From IMG/VR virus record IMGVR_UViG_3300046524_000428, positions 1-28,810 of that record: a stretch of 28,810 nt of DNA; one strand, given 5' to 3'. Under the pieces are notes generated by a model. That model worked only from the letters and a program-made list of their open reading frames with translations. It was not told where the DNA came from and did no database searches. Of the stretch, positions 7,437 through 15,591 are shown piece after piece (the stretch's first letter is position 1; every line of letters begins with the position of its first letter). Both the position numbers and the translations under genes were made by a program. Origin of the DNA: a virus.

Positions 7437-7552
7437 TAGATCCCCCACCCTATCCGATACGGCGTCAGCAGTGACCGCGAACCGGCAGGCATGCTGCTGA
7501 ACTCGTCCCCCACCAACTCGTCTTGCCGAGTCGTTGGCAAACGCCCAGCGCA
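7436..7552 (-). pseudogene. gp6-like head-tail connector, C-terminal fragment
   Basis: In the third - strand frame, 38 codons run to a TAA that overlaps the ATG of the head-closure gene. The translated end (GDEFSSMPAGSRSLLTPYRI) has the shape of the C-terminus of gp6-like connectors, in which a Leu-rich helix ends in PYR. The start of the gene is lost at the junction in front of the tape measure gene. The call rests on this short motif and on gene order. Confidence 0.5.
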
Positions 7553-7578
7553 TTAATCAAATTCCGCAGGGGTAGGGT

Positions 7579-9651
7579 ATGGCCGACAAGTTTCAACTCA
7601 AGGCCCTGATCACCGGTGTCGACAAGCTGTCGCCGACCTTGGCCGGTATCCGCAAAAACGTCGCCGGCTTTCGCAAGGGGCTGGAACGTACGGGGCTTGG
7701 CAAGATTGGCTTTAGCGACATCGTGACCGGGGGGGCTTTGGCCGCTCCGTTCATTGCCGGCGCAGCGGCCGCGATTCAGTTCGAGACGGCCATGGCGGAC
7801 GTGAAGAAGGTGGTTAACTTCGACACCCCGGTGCAGTTCAAGCAGATGGGTGACGACATTGGCAAGCTGTCCGAACGCCTGCCGATGGCCGCCAATGACA
7901 TTGCCAAGATCGTCGCGGCTGGCGGGCAGTCGGGCATTGCCCGTGAGGAACTGTTGGGCTTCGCCGAGGCCGCGGTAAAGATGGGCATTGCCTTCGACCA
8001 GACCGCCGATGAGTCGGGCGACATGATGGCGAAGTGGCGGACCTCGTTCAAATTGACCCAGGGCGACGTGGAAACGCTCGCCGATAAGATCAACTACCTG
8101 GGCAACACCGGCCCGGCCAACACCAAGCAGATCTCCGACATCGTCACCCGCATCGGTCCGCTCGGCGAGATTGCCGGTCTGGCCTCCGGGCAGATCGCGG
8201 CCCTGGGCGCGACGATGGCGGGCGTCGGCGTGGAGCAGGACGTAGCGGCCACCGGCATCAAGAACTTCATGCTGGCCATGACCAAGGGCTCGGCGGCGAC
8301 CAAGGACCAGGCGCTGGCCTTCAAGGCCTTGCGCCTGGACTCCAAGACGCTGGCCAAGGCCATGCAGACCGATGCGCAGGGGGCGGTGCTGGACATTCTC
8401 GACCGCATCAAGCGTGTGGACAAGGACAAACAGGCGGGGTTGCTCTCGGAGCTGTTCGGCACTGAGTCGATCACCGCGATTGCACCGCTGTTGACCAACC
8501 TGGACCTGCTCAAAGGCAACCTGCAAAAGGTCGCGGATGCGCAGAAATACAGCGGCTCGATGGAGAACGAGTACGCTTCGCGGGCGGCCACCACAGCGAA
8601 CAACCTGCAGCTATTGCGCAATGCCGTGGCCAGTGTGGCGCGGGCCGTCGGCAGTGCCCTGCTACCGGGAATCAATTCGGTGGTCGAAGGCCTGCGGCCG
8701 ATGATTTCCGGGGTCGCGGATTTGATTCAGCACAACCCGCAGTTGGTCAAAGGCATCGCCATGGCGGCCGGGGCATTCACCGCGCTGCGCATTGCCGTGT
8801 TTGCGGCCACCGTGGCCACCCGGGTCCTGGGTGTCGCATTTGCCGCCACCCCGGTGGGCATCATCGCCGTGGGCATTGCCGCTGCGGCCGGGCTGATCGT
8901 GGCCAATTGGGAAACGGTCGGGCCGTTTTTCACCGCGTTGTGGGAGCTGATCAAGGCGCTGGCCACGCCGTTTATGGAGTTTATGAAGGCTGTGTTTGAT
9001 TGGACCCCCATGGGTCTGATCATTAAACACTGGTCTCCGATCACTGCCTTTTTCAAAGGCTTGTGGGAGGGCGTCAAACCGTACCTGCAACCAATCCTGA
9101 GCATGTTTGGGATGGAAGACGGTGGGGGCGGCCTGACCTCAAAAGTCGCCAGTTATGCCGACGAGCAACGTCAGCGCAATGCCGGTGCCGGGGGCGGGAC
9201 CGGTGCGTTTCTGCAGGCCAATGCGGTGAGCCTGGCGAACATTCAGCAGAACGAACGCAATCTGACCCAAGCCGGATTCGCGCCGGGGCAACTGTTGCGC
9301 CCGCCGGGAATGCCGGCGGGCGCGCTCCTGCAAGCCAAGGTGGCGAGTATGGCGAGCAATCCGCCCATCGAACGCAATCTGACCCAGCCGAGCCTCGCGC
9401 CAGGGCAGCTGTTGCGTCCGCCGGGGCTGCCGGCGCCGGGTACTTTGCTACAGCCGCGGCTGCCGGCGCCGGGCGCCTTGCTCCAGCCGGGTCTGGCGAA
9501 CAACCGCACGCAGCTTGACGGGGCGTTGGTGGTGCGCTTTGAAGGTGCACCGCCCGGTGTCCGGGTCGATCCGGGCACGAGCAATCAACCGGGGCTGTCG
9601 ATCACGCCGCAAGTGGGCTACCGCTCACTCTCAGGGAGTAAGCCGCAATGA
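7579..9651 (+). CDS. Tail tape measure protein, TP901 family
   Basis: A 690-residue protein that sets tail length and fills the tube. After a short start, residues 55-360 form the TP901 core: a hydrophobic GGALAAPFIAG segment, IQFETAMADVKKVV, LPMAANDIAKIVAAGGQSG and FMLAMTKGSAATKDQ. Residues about 395-440 are two strongly hydrophobic helices (AAGAFTALRIAVFAATVATRV, AATPVGIIAVGIAAAAGLI). A WxxxxxFFxxLWExxK region follows, and then a low-complexity Pro/Gly/Leu tail with a 39-residue repeat. The ribosome binding site is AGGGGTAGG. Its immediate upstream neighbour should be the tail chaperone; here it is the inverted connector fragment. It overlaps the next gene by four bases. It is the first gene of the intact-looking tail operon. 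Confidence 0.92.
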   Translation: MADKFQLKALITGVDKLSPTLAGIRKNVAGFRKGLERTGLGKIGFSDIVTGGALAAPFIAGAAAAIQFETAMADVKKVVNFDTPVQFKQMGDDIGKLSERLPMAANDIAKIVAAGGQSGIAREELLGFAEAAVKMGIAFDQTADESGDMMAKWRTSFKLTQGDVETLADKINYLGNTGPANTKQISDIVTRIGPLGEIAGLASGQIAALGATMAGVGVEQDVAATGIKNFMLAMTKGSAATKDQALAFKALRLDSKTLAKAMQTDAQGAVLDILDRIKRVDKDKQAGLLSELFGTESITAIAPLLTNLDLLKGNLQKVADAQKYSGSMENEYASRAATTANNLQLLRNAVASVARAVGSALLPGINSVVEGLRPMISGVADLIQHNPQLVKGIAMAAGAFTALRIAVFAATVATRVLGVAFAATPVGIIAVGIAAAAGLIVANWETVGPFFTALWELIKALATPFMEFMKAVFDWTPMGLIIKHWSPITAFFKGLWEGVKPYLQPILSMFGMEDGGGGLTSKVASYADEQRQRNAGAGGGTGAFLQANAVSLANIQQNERNLTQAGFAPGQLLRPPGMPAGALLQAKVASMASNPPIERNLTQPSLAPGQLLRPPGLPAPGTLLQPRLPAPGALLQPGLANNRTQLDGALVVRFEGAPPGVRVDPGTSNQPGLSITPQVGYRSLSGSKPQ
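9253..9485 (+). repeat. Two-copy 117-bp imperfect repeat in the tape measure gene
   Basis: The motif ERNLTQ...APGQLLRPPG occurs twice with the same 16-base start (GAACGCAATCTGACCC at 9253 and 9370), 117 bases or 39 codons apart. A further PAPGxLLQP doublet follows. The repeat keeps frame and lies in the C-terminal tail of the protein. Confidence 0.8.
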
Positions 9652-11006
9652 GTGAATGGCGCGACCGTAAACAAGGCGCCTCCTTTCGCGGGGTGCCGTT
9701 CCTGGTGGACACCGACAGCGTGCCTGTCGGTCGGCGCACGCAGTTGCATGAGTTCCCGCAGCGCGATCAACCCTTTGTCGAAGACCTGGGGCGGCGCACC
9801 CGCCACTACAAGTTCACCGGTTTTGTCGCCGGGGATGATTGCCTGGCGCAGCGTGATCGTCTGCTGACCGCGCTGGACAAGCCCGGTCCGGGCGAGTTGG
9901 TGCATCCGTGGTTCGGCCGTCTGACCGTCACCGCCGGCGAGTGTGAGGTGTCGCATGCGCGTAATGAGCTGGGCCTAGTGCGCTTCAGCCTGGAATTTAT
10001 CGACGGCATGCTGGCCTTCCCGGTGCAGTCGCCGAACACCCGCCGGCAACTTACGGCCCAGGCGCCGAGCCTGCTGAACTCAACGAAGGATCGCTTCAAC
10101 GCGGCGATGGCGTCGGTGGATCTAGCGCGGCAACGGATCAGCAAGGTGCGTTCGGCGCTGTCGGGGGCCTTGGGCTTCGCCTTGAAGTTCCTGAACCCGG
10201 CTTCGGCCTTGGGTACCGACCTCAACGGCCTGGTGTCCTCGCTGCTGAAAGGGCCGGGGCCATTTGCGGACAGTCTGCTGGCACAGATCACCGGCCTGGC
10301 GCGCTCGTTCGGCGGCTACGGCGCCGGCGGCTCCAGCGAATCTTCCAGTGACTCCGGCTCTAGCGAATATACCAGTGACTCTGGCTCTAGCAGCTCCGGT
10401 AGCTCCAGCGGCGGCTCCGCCTCCAGTGGCTCATTCCAAGGCAGCAGTGCCAAGGCGGCGGAGGCGGCGGCGTTATCGGCCTCGGCGCCGGCCACCGAGG
10501 ACGCGGAGGTGGCGATGATTCAAGCCGCAGTGATTGCCCTGGTGCAGGATGCGGCGCTACTGGATGTTCTGCTGGACATGGCCGAGGTGCCGGTGGCGAT
10601 TCTCCCGAGTGCCAACGCGCCGGCGGCCTTGGACGTGCAACTGGCGCAACAAGGGGCGACGGTGGTGGCCGGTACCGCGGTCGAGACGGCGGTACCGGTT
10701 GCCGAGGACGTGCTGGCCGTGCGTGACAAGATCAGCGAGGCGATCTGGTCGGTGGCGGGCGAGAGTCAGCCGGATCACTTCGGTGTGCTGAGCCAAGTCC
10801 GCCAAGCGCTGGACCGGCACTTGACTGAGGTGGCGCGCAGCGGGGTGGGCCTGCGCACCTATGCCCCGGCCGAAACCGTCTCGGCCCTGGTGCTGGCCCA
10901 TGCGCTGTATGGCGATGCCTTGCGTAGCGGGGAAATTGTCGCGCGTAACCGGGTGCAGCATCCGGGCTTTGTCCCGGCCACCGATCTCCAAGTAGCGAAG
11001 GCCTGA
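9648..11006 (+). CDS. Mu gpN-like DNA circularisation / tail-baseplate protein
   Basis: A 452-residue protein overlapping the tape measure stop by four bases. The N-terminal 130 residues carry the DNA_circ_N pattern: WRDRKQGASFRGVPFLVD, GRRTQLHEFPQRDQPFVEDLGRR, YKFTGFVAGDDCLAQRDRL, LVHPWFGRLTV and a VRFSLEFID end. In Mu this protein (gpN) belongs to the baseplate side of the tail; the circularisation name is historic. Residues about 226-267 are an almost pure Ser/Gly linker (SSSDSGSS-type), followed by an Ala-rich helical region and a C-terminal domain with LALVLAHALYGD. The linker divides the two halves. It is followed two bases later by the gpP gene. Confidence 0.88.
   Translation: MSEWRDRKQGASFRGVPFLVDTDSVPVGRRTQLHEFPQRDQPFVEDLGRRTRHYKFTGFVAGDDCLAQRDRLLTALDKPGPGELVHPWFGRLTVTAGECEVSHARNELGLVRFSLEFIDGMLAFPVQSPNTRRQLTAQAPSLLNSTKDRFNAAMASVDLARQRISKVRSALSGALGFALKFLNPASALGTDLNGLVSSLLKGPGPFADSLLAQITGLARSFGGYGAGGSSESSSDSGSSEYTSDSGSSSSGSSSGGSASSGSFQGSSAKAAEAAALSASAPATEDAEVAMIQAAVIALVQDAALLDVLLDMAEVPVAILPSANAPAALDVQLAQQGATVVAGTAVETAVPVAEDVLAVRDKISEAIWSVAGESQPDHFGVLSQVRQALDRHLTEVARSGVGLRTYAPAETVSALVLAHALYGDALRSGEIVARNRVQHPGFVPATDLQVAKA
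10322..10449 (+). repeat. Serine-codon low-complexity tract
   Basis: A run of AGC/TCC/GGC-type triplets encodes a Ser/Gly linker with two near copies of a (T/S)SDSGSS unit. It looks like a slippage-prone, flexible hinge inside the gpN-like gene. Confidence 0.65.
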
Positions 11007-11008
11007 CC

Positions 11009-12118
11009 ATGGATCAGCTGAATAACGTCACCCTGGGTGTGGGCGGGCACGACTACGGCGGCTGGAAAAGCGTCAGCATCGGCGCCGGCCTGGAACGCCA
11101 GGCGCGCGACTTTACCCTGGGCATCACCTGGCGCTGGCCGGGTGGCGGTGAAGTGCCGGTGCGGATTCGCCAGGGTGAGGCGGTGGAGGTGCGCATTGGC
11201 CAGGAGCTGCTGTTGACCGGCTATGTGTTCAGCACGCCGATTCGCTACGACAGCGAGTCGGTCACGCTGAGCATCACCGGGCGCTCGCGCACCGCGGATC
11301 TGGTCGATTGCGCCGCGATCAATCAGCCGGGGCAGTGGCGCGGGCAAAACGTGCAACAGATCATCGCCGCGATTGCCGGCGAATACGGGATCGCGGTGGT
11401 CAATGAGGCGGCGCTGACCCTGGGCGTGGACGACCACAGCATCGAGCCGGGCGAGACCGCGTTTGAAAGCATCGACCGGCTGTTGACCCTGTCGCGTTTG
11501 TTCAGCACCGACGACGGCCTCGGCCGCCTGGTGATTGCCCAGCCGGGCAGCGCCGGGCGCGCGGTCGATACCCTGGAGCTGGGCAAAAACCTGTTGTCGG
11601 GTGACACCAATCTGGATTTTTCCGGGGTGTTTTCCGAGTACGTCAGCAAGGGCCAGCGCAGCGGTAGCGATGACAGTTTTGGCGCGTCAGCCAGCGAGGT
11701 CGAGGGGCGGATCAGCGATGCGCGGGTTGACCGGCGGCGGGTCAAGGTCATCCAGCAATCCGGGCAGTTGACCACCAAGCTGGCCCGGGAGCGGGTCGAG
11801 TGGGAGCGGGCCAACGCGGTCGGCAAGGCCTTGACGGTCAACTACGTGGTGCAGGGCTGGCGGCAAAGCAACGGCGCGCTGTGGCGGCACAACATGCTGG
11901 TGCGGGTGATTGATCCGCTGATCGGCCTGGATCGCGACATGTTGATCAGTGAAATCAGCTACGAGCTGAGCGAACAGGGCACCACGGCCAAGATCAGCGT
12001 GGCCCCGCCCGAAGCCTTTCTGCCGGAGCCGAACGACGCCTACGAGAAGCGCAAGGCGAAGAAGGGCAAGAAGACCGACAACTTTGAATACCTCATTCCA
12101 GCGGACTACAAACCATGA
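11009..12118 (+). CDS. Mu gpP-like baseplate hub protein
   Basis: A 369-residue protein of the Mu gpP / T4 gp27-like hub family that connects tube and spike. It opens with a strand-rich domain (VTLGVGGHDYGGWKSVSI, RIRQGEAVEVRIGQELLLTGYV), then TITGRSRTADLVDC-type sequence (here SITGRSRTADLVDC) typical of the family. Next comes the FESIDRLLTLSRL helix, a VFSEYVSKGQRSGSD region, and late RVIDPLIGLDRDMLISE. The C-terminus is a lysine-rich tail. It starts two bases after the gpN-like stop and overlaps the spike gene by four bases, so the three are translationally coupled. It appears complete. Confidence 0.9.
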   Translation: MDQLNNVTLGVGGHDYGGWKSVSIGAGLERQARDFTLGITWRWPGGGEVPVRIRQGEAVEVRIGQELLLTGYVFSTPIRYDSESVTLSITGRSRTADLVDCAAINQPGQWRGQNVQQIIAAIAGEYGIAVVNEAALTLGVDDHSIEPGETAFESIDRLLTLSRLFSTDDGLGRLVIAQPGSAGRAVDTLELGKNLLSGDTNLDFSGVFSEYVSKGQRSGSDDSFGASASEVEGRISDARVDRRRVKVIQQSGQLTTKLARERVEWERANAVGKALTVNYVVQGWRQSNGALWRHNMLVRVIDPLIGLDRDMLISEISYELSEQGTTAKISVAPPEAFLPEPNDAYEKRKAKKGKKTDNFEYLIPADYKP

Positions 12119-12633
12119 AAAACGGCATCGCGAACATGCTGGCCCGCGGGGCGGTGGCCTTGGGCAATTCGGCCAGCAAGCTGCAAAGCCTGCAGCTGCG
12201 GCTGTTGGCCGGCGAGATCAAAGACAACATGGAGCACCTGGAGCCCTACGGTTTCACCGCCTGTCCCCAGGCGGGGGCCGAGGCTCTGGCGGCGTTCATC
12301 GGGGGCGACCGAAGCCACGGCGTGGTGATCGTGGTGGCGGACCGGCGCTTTCGCCTGCAGGGGCTGAAGCCGGGCGAGGTGTCCCTGTACACCGACGAAG
12401 GCGATTTTATTCATTTCAAGCGGGGTCGGGTGATCGAGATGGAAACCCTGACGCTCAAGGTCAAGGCGGCGACGGCGGTGGAATTCGACACGCCGGAGAT
12501 CCGCACCACCGGCCGGATCATCTCGCAGGGCGATCAGGTCGCCGCCGGGGTCAGCCAGATCGATCACCCGCACGGCGGTGTGCAACATGGCAACGATCAA
12601 AGCGGGCCGCCGCTACCCGGGGGTGGCGCATGA
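12115..12633 (+). CDS. Mu gp45-like baseplate spike protein
   Basis: A 172-residue protein of the Mu gp45 (baseplate assembly V) family, the trimeric membrane-piercing spike. Family features are the early LQLRLLAGEIKDNMEHLEPYGFTACPQAGAEALA block, HGVVIVVADRRFRL, LKPGEVSLYTDEGDFIHFKRG and the repeated beta-prism strands of the C-terminal half. The C-terminus has HPHGGV followed by a Gly/Pro-rich tail with a second His (VQHGND), consistent with an HxH-type metal site at the spike tip. Overlaps of four bases with both neighbours (ATGA) mark it as part of one operon. It is of full family length. Confidence 0.9.
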   Translation: MKNGIANMLARGAVALGNSASKLQSLQLRLLAGEIKDNMEHLEPYGFTACPQAGAEALAAFIGGDRSHGVVIVVADRRFRLQGLKPGEVSLYTDEGDFIHFKRGRVIEMETLTLKVKAATAVEFDTPEIRTTGRIISQGDQVAAGVSQIDHPHGGVQHGNDQSGPPLPGGGA

Positions 12634-13016
12634 GCCGTGAGGCGCTGTTGCGCCGCGCCGTGACCATCAGCCTGTTTACCTGGCGCCGCGCCGGCCCGGA
12701 TGACGCGGTGGGCGACAGCGACCGCAAGGGCTGGTGGGGCGATTGTGTACCGTCGGTGGCCGGCGACCAGATCGGCTCACGCCTGTGGCTGTTGTCGCGC
12801 CGGTCCTTGGTCGCGCAGACCCTGCAGGATGCCCAGGCCTACGCCGAGGAAGCGCTGGCCTGGCTGCTCGATGACCAGATTGTCACGGCCGTGAGCGTCA
12901 CGGTGGCGCGCCAGGGCAATGATCGAATGAATTTACGCGTCACGCTGACCGAGCAGAGCGGCGAAACGCTGGAACTGGATTTTGCAGACACCTGGGAGCT
13001 GATCAATGCCGTATGA
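12630..13016 (+). CDS. Mu gp46-like baseplate wedge protein
   Basis: A 128-residue protein starting at the ATG at 12630 that overlaps the gp45 stop. The GP46 family signature is present: DRKGWWGDCVPSVAGDQIGSRLWLLSR (about residues 31-57), followed by a helix and the alternating strands ending in DFADTWELINAV. This family corresponds to gp25-like wedge proteins that nucleate the sheath. An in-frame extension upstream to 12084 overlaps the gp45 gene and was not used. It overlaps the gp47 gene by 11 bases. Confidence 0.88.
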   Translation: MSREALLRRAVTISLFTWRRAGPDDAVGDSDRKGWWGDCVPSVAGDQIGSRLWLLSRRSLVAQTLQDAQAYAEEALAWLLDDQIVTAVSVTVARQGNDRMNLRVTLTEQSGETLELDFADTWELINAV

Positions 13017-14049
13017 GATTCCGACGCTGCCGGCGCTGATCCAGCGCACTGAGGCCGATTTTGAGCGCAACGCCCCGGATGCCTTGCGCCGCGCTGATGG
13101 CAAGGTGGCGGCGCGCGCGCTGAGCGGCACCGCCTTCGAGCTGTACGGTTATCAAGACTGGATTGCGCTCCAGTCCAATCCGGCGACCTGTGACGAAGCC
13201 ATGCTGTTGCGTTGGGCCGATTGGCGCCTAGAAGATGGCCGCACGCCGGCCGTCGCGGCCAAGGGCTGGGCGGCGGTGAACGGCTCCAGCGGCGCCTTGG
13301 TCGACGTTGATCAGGTTTACCAATTGCCGGACGGTCGCCGCTACCGCGTCACCGCGGCGGCCACCCTGGTGAACGGCGCGGCCAACCTGGCGTTAGAGGC
13401 CGAGGACGTCGGCGCCCTGGGCAATGTCGCGGCCGGTACCTTGACCGCGGTGACGCCGGTGCTGGGGGTCAACTCCAGCGCGGTGATTGGCTTCGATGGT
13501 CTGGTCGGCGGCACTGAGCAGGAAACGATTGAGGCGCTGCGCGCGCGGGTGCAGGCGGCGTTCAAAAACCCGAGCAAGGTCGGCAGCGGTGCGGATTTTG
13601 TCGAGTGGGCCTTGGAGGTGCCGGGCGTCACCCGCGCCTGGGCGCTGCCGCGCTGGATGGGGCCGGGCACCTTTGGCCTGGTGTTCGTGCGCGACGGTGA
13701 TCCCGACATTATCCCCACGGCGGAGCAGGTCGCCGAGGTTCAGGCCTACCTGGACAAAAAGCGCCCGGTGACCGCCGAGGTTTACGCCTTGGCCGCGGTG
13801 CCGCGGGTAATCAATTTCAGTATCCATCTGGTGCCGGACAGCACTGCCCTGCGCGCTGCGGTAGAGCAGGCGTTGCGCGGCCTGATCGTCGACGAGGGTG
13901 GCGCCGGAGAAACCCTGCGGCTGACCCATGTGCGCGCGGTGATCAGCAATACCCCGGGGGAAACCGACCACACCTTGAGTGTACCGGCGGTTGATGTGGC
14001 GATGACGGCCAGTCAGGTCGCCGTGCCGGGAGTGTTCACATGGCTTTAA
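13006..14049 (+). CDS. Baseplate J-like protein, Mu gp47
   Basis: A 347-residue baseplate wedge protein. It begins MPYEIPTLPALIQRTEADFE, typical of gp47/gpJ, continues with LYGYQDWIALQSNPATCDEAMLLRWADWR, the GxxVYQLPDGRRYRV domain, LEAEDVGALGNVAAGTLT, then GLVGGTEQETIEALRARV and EVPGVTRAWALPRW. It closes with the C-terminal domain around INFSIHLVPDS. Baseplate J-like proteins form the arms that link the hub to the fibres. It overlaps gp46 and gp48 by 11 and 10 bases and is complete. Confidence 0.92.
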   Translation: MPYEIPTLPALIQRTEADFERNAPDALRRADGKVAARALSGTAFELYGYQDWIALQSNPATCDEAMLLRWADWRLEDGRTPAVAAKGWAAVNGSSGALVDVDQVYQLPDGRRYRVTAAATLVNGAANLALEAEDVGALGNVAAGTLTAVTPVLGVNSSAVIGFDGLVGGTEQETIEALRARVQAAFKNPSKVGSGADFVEWALEVPGVTRAWALPRWMGPGTFGLVFVRDGDPDIIPTAEQVAEVQAYLDKKRPVTAEVYALAAVPRVINFSIHLVPDSTALRAAVEQALRGLIVDEGGAGETLRLTHVRAVISNTPGETDHTLSVPAVDVAMTASQVAVPGVFTWL

Positions 14050-14684
14050 CCGAGGCGGATTACCTGCAGCAGCTGCGCCAGTTGCTACCGCCGGGGCCGG
14101 CGTTTGATCTGGAGTTACAACCGGACTGGGCGCAGCTGGTGGCGGCTCTGGTGCCGGAGCTGGCCCGGGTCGACGGCAACGGCGAGGCGCTGTTGCTGGA
14201 GTTGAACCCGGCCACGGCCACGGTGCTGCTGCCGCGCTGGGAAGGCTACTTGGGCTTGCCGGATGTGTGCACGGTGCCCGGCTCACAAACCCTGGAAGAA
14301 CGCCGCCAGGCGGTGATCGACAGGCTGACCGCGACCGGGGCGCCGCAGCTGAGTTACTACCGCAAGCTCGGCACGCAGGTCGGCCTCGCCGTCGAGATTG
14401 AGGAATTTCGCCCGGCCCGGGTGGGCCAGGTCAGCGTCGGCGATTTCTTGTATGGCGCGGACTGTTCATGGAGCTGGGTCGCGGCGGTGCCAGTGGCGGC
14501 GTTCGGCACCGAGGCCGCCGCGAGCCTGGATTGTCGACTGCAACGGGACGCGCCGGAATACACCGAGGTGGTCTTGGGTTTTGGTCAGGAGGTGGTGGCC
14601 GCGATTGCCCTGCAGGTGGATCAACAGTTTAACGCCATTCACTACGTGGCCCCGGCCGCGCTGGCCGGTTTCGAGGATTTATAA
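14040..14684 (+). CDS. Mu gp48-like tail protein (YmfQ/DUF2313 family)
   Basis: A 214-residue protein with the family opening YLQQLRQLLPPGPAFD, then LARVDGNGEALLLELNPATATVLLPRWEGYLGLPDVC, TLEERRQAVIDRL, QLSYYRKLGTQVG and a WVAAVP segment in the second half. Proteins of this family lie between gp47 and the tail fibres and help attach the fibre to the baseplate. It overlaps gp47 by 10 bases and ends one base before the fibre start. Both positional and sequence evidence agree. Confidence 0.88.
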   Translation: MALTEADYLQQLRQLLPPGPAFDLELQPDWAQLVAALVPELARVDGNGEALLLELNPATATVLLPRWEGYLGLPDVCTVPGSQTLEERRQAVIDRLTATGAPQLSYYRKLGTQVGLAVEIEEFRPARVGQVSVGDFLYGADCSWSWVAAVPVAAFGTEAAASLDCRLQRDAPEYTEVVLGFGQEVVAAIALQVDQQFNAIHYVAPAALAGFEDL

Positions 14685-14685
14685 C

Positions 14686-15591
14686 ATGCAGAGAATTTCC
14701 AGCTGGACCGAACTGGTCACGGCCCTCGGCCTCTTTCGTTACGGCAGCGTAACGGCCGGCGTCCCCCCCACCCCCGTCAAAGCCGAGTGGCTGAACATGG
14801 TCCAGGAGGAATTGGCGCATGTCATCCTGGCCTACCTGCCGGCCCTAGACAAGGACGACAACACGCAGCTGCTGAAGGCCATTCAGAAGTTCGGTTTGGC
14901 CTATGCCGTGAAAGCCACCACCTTGGCCGGCTACGGCATTCTCGATGCCTACACCAAAGCGCAGACGGACACGATGGTGTCGGCCAAGGCCAATTGGGGC
15001 ATCACCCTGGCAGCGTATGGCATCGGCGATGCCTACACCAAAACCGCCACCGACACGCTGCTGGCGGGTAAAGCCAACAACGCCACCACGCTGGGTGGCT
15101 ACGGCATCAGCGATGCCTACATCAAGACGGAGATCGATTGGCTGCTGTCGCAGAAAGCCAACAACGCCATCACCTTGGGCGGCTACGGCATCGGCGATGC
15201 CTACACCAAAACCGCCACCGACGCGCTGCTGGCGGGTAAAGCCAACAACGCCACCACGCTGGGTGGCTACGGCATCAATGATGCCTATACCATGGCGACG
15301 ATTGATGCGGCCTTGGCGGGTCTTTGGAACGATGGTAATGCCACGCCCAAAGCCATCCTTGCCCAAGCCTCGGCCGCGGTCGGTGGGGTCGGCACCTATG
15401 CGCTGATGACCAACCGCAGCGGCGGGGCGCTCAGTGCTGGTCAGGTCGTCGCTGGCGGCAGTCTGACTTACGCCAACACCGAAGACGTCGTGCAAAACGG
15501 CGGCGCGGCGTCGGGCACCTGGCGTTGCATGGGGTACGCGGCGGCGAACCCGAACGACCAAGGCACCACCCTTTTCTTAAGGATCTCTTAA
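14686..15591 (+). CDS. Tail fibre protein with 28-residue repeats
   Basis: A 301-residue fibre; the ATG at 14686 lies one base after the gp48 stop with GAGGA nine bases upstream. Residues 1-75 hold a conserved N-terminal attachment part (LVTALGLFRYGSV, KAEWLNMVQEELAHVI). Residues 76-212 are five units of about 28 residues built on KANNATTLGGYGIxDAYTKTATD, the Phage_fiber_2-type repeat. The C-terminal part (about 213-301) is a compact Gly/Ala-rich head ending in WRCMGYAAANPNDQGTTLFLRI, which probably trimerises or binds the receptor. It is short for a fibre. Loss or gain of repeat units by recombination is likely. A chaperone-like gene follows directly. Confidence 0.85.
   Translation: MQRISSWTELVTALGLFRYGSVTAGVPPTPVKAEWLNMVQEELAHVILAYLPALDKDDNTQLLKAIQKFGLAYAVKATTLAGYGILDAYTKAQTDTMVSAKANWGITLAAYGIGDAYTKTATDTLLAGKANNATTLGGYGISDAYIKTEIDWLLSQKANNAITLGGYGIGDAYTKTATDALLAGKANNATTLGGYGINDAYTMATIDAALAGLWNDGNATPKAILAQASAAVGGVGTYALMTNRSGGALSAGQVVAGGSLTYANTEDVVQNGGAASGTWRCMGYAAANPNDQGTTLFLRIS
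14911..15321 (+). repeat. Five in-frame 84-bp repeats in the tail fibre gene
   Basis: The first unit is three codons short; the other four are exactly 28 codons. Units 2 and 4 and units 3 and 5 are most alike at the DNA level (for example GCGGGTAAAGCCAACAACGC recurs). This suggests duplication of a two-unit block. The encoded units share GGYGIxDAY. Confidence 0.85.

Larger units (their letters stand above)
4624..7555. other. Inverted block within the head-tail module
   Basis: All genes between these points read on the - strand, while the head genes to the left and the tail genes to the right read on the + strand. Read on the - strand, the order is connector end, head closure, gp10-like, sheath, tube, chaperone start. 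That is the order expected between capsid and tape measure in an uninverted phage. The genes at both edges (capsid and chaperone at the left, connector at the right) are cut. The borders are placed by where homology-like sequence stops, to within about 10-20 bases. I found no obvious inverted repeat at the borders. Confidence 0.75.

Noticed and set aside
4624-7555. The inverted block as a phase-variable invertible switch
   Set aside because: No invertase gene and no inverted repeats were seen at the borders, and the edges cut essential genes in this orientation with sequence lost on both sides.
7465-8526. A 353-residue - strand frame across the tape measure start
   Set aside because: No motif, shadow-type composition, and it overlaps the well-supported TP901 core.
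14911-15321. A CRISPR-like array
   Set aside because: The regular 84-bp units are in frame in a fibre gene, have no unique spacers between identical repeats, and encode a known fibre motif.
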